A DNA stretch of 9,909 nt from contig CALDJM010000053.1 of assembly GCA_937899155.1 (NCBI GenBank), positions 1 through 9,909 of the forward strand. Direction: 5' to 3'. The notes under the pieces are model-generated. The model ran no database searches. It was not told where the DNA came from and was given only the letters and a program-made list of their open reading frames with translations. The DNA is from an uncultured bacterium. Its GTDB lineage: Bacteria > Patescibacteriota > Dojkabacteria > SC72. Made by a program: the position numbers and the translations under genes. Position 1 is the first letter of the stretch, and every line of letters begins with the position of its first letter. Shown here one piece after another: positions 1 to 4,945 of the stretch.

Positions 1-1143
1 GAAATCCTTTTCTACACTTTCTTCATCATTAATTTCAACCTCCTTACTATTTGCTAAATGTATAACTCTGTTAAGAAGATTACCGTAATTGTTTGCTAAT
101 CTAGCATTATACATATTCACCAATTCATCCTCTTTGTATGCCGAATCTGCAAATGTGGAAATACCTGTCAAAAGGTAGAATCTAACAATCTCTGCTCCGT
201 ACTTCTTTTCCTGATCAAACGGGGATATGACATTTTCAAGAGTCTTTGCCATTTTTCGCCCATCTGAAGCTAAAATCATACCGTGCTCTAGTAATTTCTT
301 AGAATGAGCAAGACCTGCAGATATTAACATTCCTTGCCATATTACAGCTTGGAATCTAAGATTGTCCGGGCCAAAAATCTGCACTCCAGGCCACCATTCA
401 TCAACTTTTTCCTCATCAGTTCCATAGCCAACAGCACTAACATAGTTTGCCAAAGCATCAAACCAAACATATATAACCTGCTCTGGATCATCTGGCACTT
501 CAATACCCCAAGAAAGATTCTTCTTTAGCCTCGAAATGCTAATATCCTCAATCTCTTCAATGATTTTTCTTAATTCTCCATGCTTCTGTACAGGTTTTAA
601 CACATCTGGATTTGAATCAAACCACTCAAGCAATTCATCCTTATATTTCGAAAGGGAGAAGAAGTAGTTCTCTTCATCTCTTTCCTCTGGAGCCTTACCG
701 TGATCTGGACATTTTCCGTCAACCAAATCCTTCTCTGTGACATATCTTTCACAACCCACACAGTATTTCCCGACATACCGTTTCTTATATATGTCACCTC
801 GTTTCTTACACTCGTTCCAAAACTTATGAACTGCTATTACATGCTCCTTATCTGATGTTTTGTAGAAATTATCATATTCCACCAAGAAAAGCTTGCAGTA
901 ATCCTTAAACTTCTGCGCATTCCTATCTACAAACTCCTGAACATCAATACCTGCCTCTTGTGCCTTATCCCAAATCTTTTGCCCATGCTCATCTGTGCCT
1001 ACATTAAAGAAAACATTCTCTTTACCAAGCTTTTTCCTAAAATATCTAGCAATGGCATCTGCCTGAACAAACTCAAGTGCATGGCCAATATGTGGCTCTG
1101 CATTTACATATGGAAGTGTTGTTGTTAGGTAGAATTTTTTCAT
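1..1143 (-). CDS. metG: Methionyl-tRNA synthetase, N-terminal 381 residues (3' end beyond window)
   Basis: Cytosolic class I synthetase charging tRNA-Met with methionine. I translated the open frame from ATG at 1143 to the left edge without a stop. It opens with PYVNAEPHIGH (HIGH at residues 18-21), followed by NVGTDEHGQKI and a single zinc knuckle with ligands C128, C131, C145 and H148 (YCVGCERYVTEKDL...CPDH), the Thermus-type one-knuckle arrangement. VWFDALANY and the start of the helical anticodon-binding domain (RLANNYGNLLNR) follow. The active site is atypical: GPD at 258-260 replaces the usual GKD, Gln265 stands where the usual motif has His (RFQAVIW rather than RFHAVxW), and the signature KMSKS reads KMAKT (297-301), continuing LENVISP instead of LGNVIDP. 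The start is supported by the HIGH distance and by a -10 box 7 nt upstream; there is no Shine-Dalgarno. The family is certain; full catalytic normality is not. Confidence 0.95.
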   Translation of the reverse strand, partial: MKKFYLTTTLPYVNAEPHIGHALEFVQADAIARYFRKKLGKENVFFNVGTDEHGQKIWDKAQEAGIDVQEFVDRNAQKFKDYCKLFLVEYDNFYKTSDKEHVIAVHKFWNECKKRGDIYKKRYVGKYCVGCERYVTEKDLVDGKCPDHGKAPEERDEENYFFSLSKYKDELLEWFDSNPDVLKPVQKHGELRKIIEEIEDISISRLKKNLSWGIEVPDDPEQVIYVWFDALANYVSAVGYGTDEEKVDEWWPGVQIFGPDNLRFQAVIWQGMLISAGLAHSKKLLEHGMILASDGRKMAKTLENVISPFDQEKKYGAEIVRFYLLTGISTFADSAYKEDELVNMYNARLANNYGNLLNRVIHLANSKEVEINDEESVEKDF

Positions 1144-1150
1144 ACTCAGA

Positions 1151-1159
1151 ATTATACCA
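1151..1159 (-). promoter_or_regulatory. metG extended -10 promoter, leaderless start
   Basis: The minus strand reads TGGTATAAT, a perfect TATAAT (1156-1151) with an extended -10 TG. Only 7 nt separate the hexamer from the metG ATG, so transcription should begin at or within a base or two of the A of ATG. No good -35 hexamer is visible; the -35 region falls inside the left arm of the neighbouring inverted-repeat element. Confidence 0.7.
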
Positions 1160-1163
1160 CAGA

Positions 1164-1397
1164 CAGACCTGGTCGGTTAGTTATAGAGTGCTAGGAAAGG
1201 GTTTACAGCCGTTTTTTAGGGAAAAACGGCTGTACTATAGGGACATGTGAAACCTTTTAGTACAGCACTTTGTTTCTCTTGATACTATAACAATACTGAT
1301 AGTTTTCCCTATTTTTAAACCTATAAAACTATTAACTTCTCTTATTTTCGATATCTGGGTAAGCAACACATAAAGCATAACTTACTGACCAGGTCTG
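1164..1397. repeat. 234-bp element with 21-bp terminal inverted repeats (MITE-like or structured RNA)
   Basis: The left arm (1164-1184, beginning CAGACCTGGTC) and right arm (1377-1397, ending GACCAGGTCTG) are inverted copies matching at 19 of 21 positions, with the outer 11 perfect. One of the two differences would be a G-U pair in RNA. The interior has no plausible coding frame, is AT-rich and can fold (see 1187-1269); a second hairpin pairs 1299-1306 with 1325-1332. Size, arms and lack of coding capacity fit a miniature inverted-repeat transposable element, but I see no convincing target-site duplication: the left flank ends ACAGA and the right flank begins CTAAA. A multibranched non-coding RNA closed by a long stem is the main alternative. 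It lies between a terminator (1400-1474) and the metG -10 box, in the only long gap on the left side. Confidence 0.55.
1187..1269. other. Foldable domain with two mutually exclusive hairpins inside the inverted-repeat element
   Basis: Nested pairings are visible: 1187-1192 with 1264-1269 (AGTGCT/AGCACT), 1196-1204 with 1250-1258 (9 bp, one G-U), and a perfect 12-bp hairpin of 1205-1216 with 1222-1233 around a 5-nt loop (ACAGCCGTTTTT arms). An alternative 9-bp stem, 1229-1237 with 1258-1266 (GCTGTACTA/TAGTACAGC), uses the same bases, so the two folds exclude each other. The 12-bp hairpin has no U-run after it on either strand and is not an ordinary terminator. Confidence 0.5.
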
Positions 1398-1399
1398 CT

Positions 1400-1474
1400 A
1401 AAAGAAAAAAAAGCCTAGAAACTGTCTATAAAAATAAGTAGGTACAAAGACCATACAAGACAATTTCTAGGCTA
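1400..1474 (-). terminator. Rho-independent terminator of the two-gene membrane operon
   Basis: On the minus strand, just after the stop of the 142-residue gene, AGCCTAGAAA pairs with TTTCTAGGCT (1464-1473 with 1412-1421), then one mismatch, then five more pairs (1458-1462 with 1423-1427). A U-run with one interruption follows (1411-1400). The 30-nt apical region itself holds a small bulged hairpin (1438-1443 with 1450-1456), so the whole folds into one long interrupted stem. The A-run is on the 5' side on the plus strand, so it acts only for minus-strand transcripts. Confidence 0.8.
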
Positions 1475-1490
1475 AAACAACATGGAAGCC

Positions 1491-1919
1491 TCAACGATTT
1501 AGTACGAAGATTACTCCCACAAGAAAAAGGAGAATTGAAAAAATTCCCATAGTTCTCAATAAGATAACAAATATCCTATCTTTCTTTTCCAACTGCTCTT
1601 TACTAGAACAATTTTCAATCCAGTAAATTCTTTTACTTGCAAAAAAGATATAGAGCAGAAAGATTAAGACTGCTGGAACAAAAAACAGCAATGCCCTGAC
1701 ACCTGAGTCCCAAAGAAACTTGATGGAGAGACATGAAGCGACTATCAATCCGATAGAAGCCAATACGAAAAACGACGGTACTACAATATCCCAAGTAGTT
1801 AAGATTTTAACCTTATTCTTTACACTCCTCATAGTTTCCCACCAGACAAAGGTAAAAAAAGAGACTCCGACAACACCTAGTGCAAAAAAAACAAAAGCTA
1901 TTACAACTTTCAAAATCAT
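1491..1919 (-). CDS. Small four-helix membrane protein, unknown function (142 aa)
   Basis: I do not recognise this family. The product is almost wholly hydrophobic, with four likely membrane helices at about residues 3-26, 44-66, 75-94 and 116-140. A short basic loop (about 31-40, RSVKNKVKIL) follows helix 1 and a charged loop (about 100-115, ENCSSKEQLEKKDR) precedes helix 4. Trp-rich stretches (VWWETM at 25-30) sit at a membrane edge. No signal peptidase site, lipobox or catalytic motif is visible. The start is set by GGAGG 7 nt upstream. It lies 32 bp after the 67-residue membrane gene on the same strand and is followed by a strong terminator, so the two form a bicistronic unit and probably act together in the membrane. 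An open frame on the opposite strand overlaps its 5' end but has no family signature, and I treat it as a shadow. Confidence 0.8.
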   Translation of the reverse strand: MILKVVIAFVFFALGVVGVSFFTFVWWETMRSVKNKVKILTTWDIVVPSFFVLASIGLIVASCLSIKFLWDSGVRALLFFVPAVLIFLLYIFFASKRIYWIENCSSKEQLEKKDRIFVILLRTMGIFSILLFLVGVIFVLNR

Positions 1920-1926
1920 GATTTTT

Positions 1927-1931
1927 CCTCC
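1927..1931 (-). promoter_or_regulatory. Ribosome binding site of the 142-aa membrane gene
   Basis: GGAGG on the minus strand, followed by 7 nt (aaaaatc) to the ATG at 1919. It lies in the 32-bp gap after the upstream gene's stop, as expected for a downstream operon gene. Confidence 0.8.
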
Positions 1932-1951
1932 AATTCACTACAGTTTTACTT

Positions 1952-2155
1952 TTAACGAACAAGCAAGAAAACAAAAAACCCCAAAACAAGAAGGAGTATA
2001 ACAGACCAAATAACGATATGAAAGACGAGCATCTGTCTGTCTTTCCAATTTGATTTAGGCAAATTCTTCCTAAGGCTCCAAGAGCCGAAAACTTTACCTA
2101 TACAAACAATAACCAAAACAAATAGTACAATCTTTCCAAACAATAGTATTTCCAT
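1952..2155 (-). CDS. Small two-helix membrane protein, unknown function (67 aa)
   Basis: No family recognised. Two hydrophobic segments (about residues 3-23 and 43-66) flank a short basic loop (SLRKNLPKSNWKDRQ); the protein ends almost directly after helix 2. I chose ATG at 2155 over an in-frame TTG at 2161 because the Shine-Dalgarno AAGGAGG (2170-2164) is 8 nt from the ATG but only 2 nt from the TTG. It is the first gene of a pair with the four-helix protein downstream, and has its own extended -10 promoter about 50 nt upstream. Its size and topology would suit a small accessory subunit of a membrane complex, but nothing in the sequence shows which. Confidence 0.75.
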   Translation of the reverse strand: MEILLFGKIVLFVLVIVCIGKVFGSWSLRKNLPKSNWKDRQMLVFHIVIWSVILLLVLGFFVFLLVR

Positions 2156-2163
2156 CTCCAAAT

Positions 2164-2170
2164 CCTCCTT
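2164..2170 (-). promoter_or_regulatory. Ribosome binding site deciding the 67-aa gene start
   Basis: AAGGAGG on the minus strand, 8 nt before ATG at 2155. Its position rules out the nearby in-frame TTG (2161) as the main start. Confidence 0.8.
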
Positions 2171-2204
2171 AATCTAGCCAAAAAGTTGTTAACGTACAAC
2201 ATTA

Positions 2205-2213
2205 ATTATACCA
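2205..2213 (-). promoter_or_regulatory. Extended -10 promoter of the membrane-protein operon
   Basis: The minus strand reads TGGTATAAT, identical to the metG and valS boxes. Transcription should start near 2198, giving a leader of about 43 nt with a good Shine-Dalgarno; unlike its neighbours this gene is leadered. The -35 at 17-bp spacing (TGGATA, 2233-2228) is weak and is covered by a DnaA-box-like 9-mer. Confidence 0.65.
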
Positions 2214-2226
2214 CTAACAAAGGAAA

Positions 2227-2235
2227 TTATCCACA
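2227..2235 (+). promoter_or_regulatory. Perfect DnaA-box 9-mer (TTATCCACA)
   Basis: Exact match to the high-affinity DnaA box consensus, placed just downstream of valS and over the -35 region of the membrane-operon promoter. A single 9-mer can occur by chance (expected well under once in a window of this size over both strands), so binding is unproven. A second sequence matching 8 of 9 positions (GTATCCACA) lies at 4879-4887, upstream of rnj. Confidence 0.35.
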
Positions 2236-2248
2236 AGAAACAAACACA

Positions 2249-4528
2249 CTAACCAATCTGTTGAGACATCAAAAGACCATCAGCCAAACCCAAATCTACC
2301 AACTCTCTCCAAACAGCCTCAGTAACGAAAGGTACAAAAGGATGCATAATCTTTAGATTTTCTTTCAAAATATGCAATAGCTCTGCAAGTTTCTCAACCC
2401 TTTCCTCATCACCCTCCTTTTTCTCTTTAATCTCTGATTTCACCTCTTCAATCCAGACATCACAAAGCTGATGCCAGAAAAACTCCCTAATAGCTTCAAC
2501 CCCAAGATTAAATTGATTTTTCTCTAAATAGTTCTTAACTTTTTTAACATGATCTCTTGTTTTCTCAACTCTCTCAGTTTGAGGAATTCCCGTAGAAGAA
2601 ATTGCTTTCAACTCACTTTCCTCCATATTCATTAAGATAAATCTACTTGCATTCCATATTTTAGTAACAAAATTTCTATTTCCCTTAATTTTCTCTTCCC
2701 TTAGAGGCGAGTTAGACCCTGGAAGAGCATCTGAGTAATACCACATTCGCAAAGCATCAGCACCATACTTGTCAAAAATCTCTTTTGGCTCAACACCATT
2801 CCCCTTCGATTTGGACATTTTCGAACCATCTGGTGCAAGTATTATTCCCGTCAAAAGAACTAAGGAGAAAGGAACTTTCTCCGTTCTGTAAAGACCAAAC
2901 ATAATCATTCTTGCACTCCACCAAAAAAGAATGTCCCTCCCATGAATCATCATTTGAGTGGGATAGTACTTTTTGAAATCCTCACCCTCTAATCCTCCCA
3001 AAGTCGAAAAAGGCCACTGTCCCGAGCTAAACCATGTGTCAAAAACATCTGTTTCCTGCTCCCAAACTTCCCCATTTTCCGATTTCGGTTCATGTTCTCC
3101 CAAATATATCTTTCCACTACCTTCAACTTTCTGCCCAAATTCTTTTTCAAAATCTTCAACTGTTTTCCCTTTGTTCTCAAGCAACCAATCATAGAGTTTT
3201 TTCCCACCACTGTACCAAACAGGAATTCTCTGACCCCACCAAAGTTGCCTAGAAATACACCAAGGTTGGATGTTTGCATAGAAGTGTTCTAGTGCTTTCT
3301 GCTGTCCTGATGGCACAACAGATATTTCCCCTTCCTCCAAAGCTTTCAAGGCTTTCTTAGCTAAAGATTCAACATTTAAATACCATTGATTTGAAATGAT
3401 AGGTTCAACAGGTGTATGACATCTTTCGCAAACAGCAACTTCATGCTTAATATTCTCAATCTTAACAAGCAACCCTGACTCATCCAACTCTTTGCATAAA
3501 GCCTTCGAACACTCAACTGTTCCCAAACCTTTAAATCTTTCTGGGATATCCCCATCCATTTTCCCATGCTCATTGATAACATTCACTATATCCAAAGAGT
3601 GCTTTTTACCGATTTCAAAATCTACTGGGGAGTGGGCAGGAGTCACTTTCAAAGCACCTGTTCCAAGCTCAATATCGGTATCTTCTTCAGCAATTACAAC
3701 AATCTCCCTGTTTGCAATTGGGAGCAAAACTTTCTTCCCAATAAATTCTTTGTACCTTTCATCTTTAGGATTCACTGCAACCGCTGTGTCCCCAAGCATA
3801 GTTTCAGGTCTTGTTGTTGCAACAGTAATTCCCTCAACTCCGAATTTCTCCTTGGCTTTCTGCCTATCAGACTCTTCAACAAAAGGATATATTATATATG
3901 CAAAAATACCCCTCATCTCTTCATGTTCGGTATCAATATCTGCAAGTGCAGTCATACAGTGTGGACATTGATTCACAATCCTCTTATCCCTGTATACCAT
4001 TCCATCTTCAAACATTTTATAAAAAGTGGAGTAGATAACCTCTGTTAATTTCGGATCCAATGTAAAGAGTTCTCTTGAAAAATCTGCCGAAAGACCAATC
4101 CTCTGCTCATGCTCCCTAGCATTCTGCATATTTTCCATACAGAATTCATAACACTGCTTGTAAAATTCTTCCCTTCCAATCTCCTGCTTATCCTTTCCAT
4201 CAGAAAGAAGTTTTTTCGTAAACACGGTCTCTGTCTGAATTCCTGCATGGTCTTTTCCAGGCAAAAGAAGTGTGGGATGTCCAGTCATTCGCATAAATCT
4301 CCCAACAGCATCATGAAAGGCATAACCACACATGTGGCCTAAGTGAGGAGCCCCGTTCGCATTTGGAGGAGGGAGTGTTATGGTGAAAGATTCTTTTACA
4401 GTAAATCCCGCATCTTCCAAATATTTTTGCATATTGTCAGGATTAAACAACCCTGACTCCTCCCAAGACTTGTATATCTCTAACTCTTCCGTAGCAGAAT
4501 CAAATGTTTTTGATATTTCTTTTTTCAT
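2249..4528 (-). CDS. valS: Valyl-tRNA synthetase, short form (759 aa)
   Basis: Class I synthetase that charges tRNA-Val and hydrolyses mischarged Thr-tRNA-Val. Catalytic core: PPPNANGAPHLGH (HLGH at 62-65), GKDHAGIQTE (91-100), CISRQLWWGQRIPVWY (424-439), DVFDTWFSSGQWP (494-506) and a canonical KMSKS (570-574). The inserted CP1 editing domain is intact, with TTRPETMLGDTAVAV (238-252) and a TPAHSPVDFEIG stretch carrying the Asp (D303) expected for editing. Two CxxC pairs (C188/C191, C367/C370) look like zinc-binding knuckles. The helical anticodon-binding domain (about 620-745) ends PFVPFVTEAVW and the protein stops soon after, so the C-terminal coiled-coil arm of typical bacterial ValRS (E. 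coli is about 950 residues) is absent. The frame is intact to a TAG. The start has a -10 box 9 nt upstream and no Shine-Dalgarno. No T-box or leader control is possible with so short a 5' end. Confidence 0.97.
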   Translation of the reverse strand: MKKEISKTFDSATEELEIYKSWEESGLFNPDNMQKYLEDAGFTVKESFTITLPPPNANGAPHLGHMCGYAFHDAVGRFMRMTGHPTLLLPGKDHAGIQTETVFTKKLLSDGKDKQEIGREEFYKQCYEFCMENMQNAREHEQRIGLSADFSRELFTLDPKLTEVIYSTFYKMFEDGMVYRDKRIVNQCPHCMTALADIDTEHEEMRGIFAYIIYPFVEESDRQKAKEKFGVEGITVATTRPETMLGDTAVAVNPKDERYKEFIGKKVLLPIANREIVVIAEEDTDIELGTGALKVTPAHSPVDFEIGKKHSLDIVNVINEHGKMDGDIPERFKGLGTVECSKALCKELDESGLLVKIENIKHEVAVCERCHTPVEPIISNQWYLNVESLAKKALKALEEGEISVVPSGQQKALEHFYANIQPWCISRQLWWGQRIPVWYSGGKKLYDWLLENKGKTVEDFEKEFGQKVEGSGKIYLGEHEPKSENGEVWEQETDVFDTWFSSGQWPFSTLGGLEGEDFKKYYPTQMMIHGRDILFWWSARMIMFGLYRTEKVPFSLVLLTGIILAPDGSKMSKSKGNGVEPKEIFDKYGADALRMWYYSDALPGSNSPLREEKIKGNRNFVTKIWNASRFILMNMEESELKAISSTGIPQTERVEKTRDHVKKVKNYLEKNQFNLGVEAIREFFWHQLCDVWIEEVKSEIKEKKEGDEERVEKLAELLHILKENLKIMHPFVPFVTEAVWRELVDLGLADGLLMSQQIG

Positions 4529-4537
4529 TAACAGCAG

Positions 4538-4567
4538 ATTATACCAAGAAACCAGACATTCTTACAA
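4538..4567 (-). promoter_or_regulatory. valS promoter, near-leaderless
   Basis: The minus strand has TTGTAA (-35, 4567-4562), an 18-bp spacer and TATAAT (4543-4538) with the extended TGG. The hexamer ends 9 nt before the valS ATG, so the leader should be about 2 nt. The bases between (ctgctgtta) contain no Shine-Dalgarno. Confidence 0.7.
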
Positions 4568-4629
4568 AACCCCTAATTACTGACAACTCTTTAGCATGCT
4601 ACAACAATTATTCTGACCATCTTTAACAT

Positions 4630-4657
4630 CTGAAATCTAACTTTAAGGTAATATAAT
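4630..4657 (+). promoter_or_regulatory. Possible plus-strand promoter reading toward rnj
   Basis: CTGAAA (4630-4635), a 16-bp spacer and a perfect TATAAT (4652-4657). It lacks the extended TG that every other promoter here has. If used, the RNA would start near 4664 and run through the G-free tract before reaching rnj. Confidence 0.3.
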
Positions 4658-4720
4658 TTATCTATAAGCCTAGCAAAAACTCCTTCCCGAAAAAGAAGCT
4701 AAAAAAGCAGCAGAAAACAG

Positions 4721-4792
4721 CCCTCCCAACAACCCTTCTCACCACACCACCCAACCACCTCCCACCTAACAAATTCCCCACCTTTTCACAAA
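4721..4792 (+). other. 72-nt tract without G (C/A-rich); possible Rho-loading site
   Basis: Every base from 4721 to 4792 is A, C or T, dominated by C and A. Read as plus-strand RNA it would be unstructured, C-rich and G-less, the known character of Rho utilisation sites. The complementary strand carries repeated GG and GGG runs and could form G-quadruplexes. Direct observation: the absence of G. Rho or quadruplex function is inference. Confidence 0.5.
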
Positions 4793-4886
4793 GAACCTAT
4801 AACCTCTTAACATCTGACCCTGCTCTGACCCCTCCACCTTAAAATCCCTACACAAAGCCGTTTTCGGAACAGGAGATCGTATCCAC

Positions 4887-4907
4887 ATCTGACCCCAAGG
4901 GGCAGAT
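4887..4907. other. Compact hairpin just upstream of the rnj promoter
   Basis: ATCTG (4887-4891) pairs with CAGAT (4903-4907) and CCCC (4893-4896) with GGGG (4899-4902), with one bulged A and a minimal loop. No T-run follows on either strand, so it is not a typical terminator. At roughly 40-60 bp before the predicted start of rnj transcription it could be an operator. It contains the last TCTGACC copy and overlaps the end of the 8/9 DnaA-like box. Confidence 0.4.
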
Positions 4908-4929
4908 AGAGAGGGGTGGGAGGAAAAGA

Positions 4930-4938
4930 TGATATAAT
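4930..4938 (+). promoter_or_regulatory. rnj extended -10 promoter, leaderless start
   Basis: TGATATAAT, a perfect -10 with the extended TG, ending 7 nt before ATG at 4946. The predicted first transcribed base is at or next to the A of that ATG. This decides the rnj start, because upstream in-frame GTG (4916) and ATG (4937) codons would lie outside such a transcript. No recognisable -35. Confidence 0.65.
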
Positions 4939-4945
4939 GATGCTT

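Larger units (their letters stand above)
4612..4894 (+). repeat. Four copies of TCTGACC upstream of rnj
   Basis: Exact copies at 4612-4618, 4813-4819, 4824-4830 and 4888-4894. Two lie in a longer shared 10-mer, CATCTGACCC (4811-4820 and 4886-4895). Spacing is irregular, so this is not a tandem array; they could be regulator half-sites or remnants of a small duplication. Confidence 0.35.
4529..4945. other. 417-bp divergent non-coding region between valS and rnj
   Basis: No credible coding sequence on either strand. It holds the valS promoter at its left edge, a possible plus-strand promoter (4630-4657), a G-free C-rich tract (4721-4792), four copies of TCTGACC, a DnaA-box-like 9-mer (4879-4887), a compact hairpin (4887-4907) and the rnj promoter at its right edge. 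A perfect 10-bp palindrome, TAGCATGCTA, lies at 4592-4601. Confidence 0.7.

Noticed and set aside
1720..2001. A 93-codon plus-strand frame across the two membrane genes
   Set aside because: It is antisense to both genes, which have proper ribosome binding sites and clear membrane-helix patterns; this frame has neither.
2185..2200. A GTTGT/ACAAC hairpin followed by five T on the minus strand, possible attenuator or valS terminator
   Set aside because: The stem is only 5 bp and AU-rich, and the predicted transcription start of the membrane operon falls inside it, so it would not form in that RNA.
3492..4048. Two long open frames of about 160 codons on the plus strand inside valS
   Set aside because: They lie wholly antisense to a certain gene, have no ribosome binding site or family motif, and their composition is what the complement of the valS codons would give.
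4529..4537. T-box or other leader riboswitch controlling the synthetase genes
   Set aside because: The -10 boxes of valS and metG leave essentially no leader RNA, so no leader-based control can exist.
4592..4601. Perfect palindrome TAGCATGCTA as an operator for valS
   Set aside because: It is a single short site with no second copy in the window and no known regulator; recorded only within the intergenic entry.
4916..4945. GTG at 4916 (or ATG at 4937) as the rnj start
   Set aside because: Both overlap or precede the TGATATAAT box, no transcript from that box could include them, and the added residues show no RNase J similarity.
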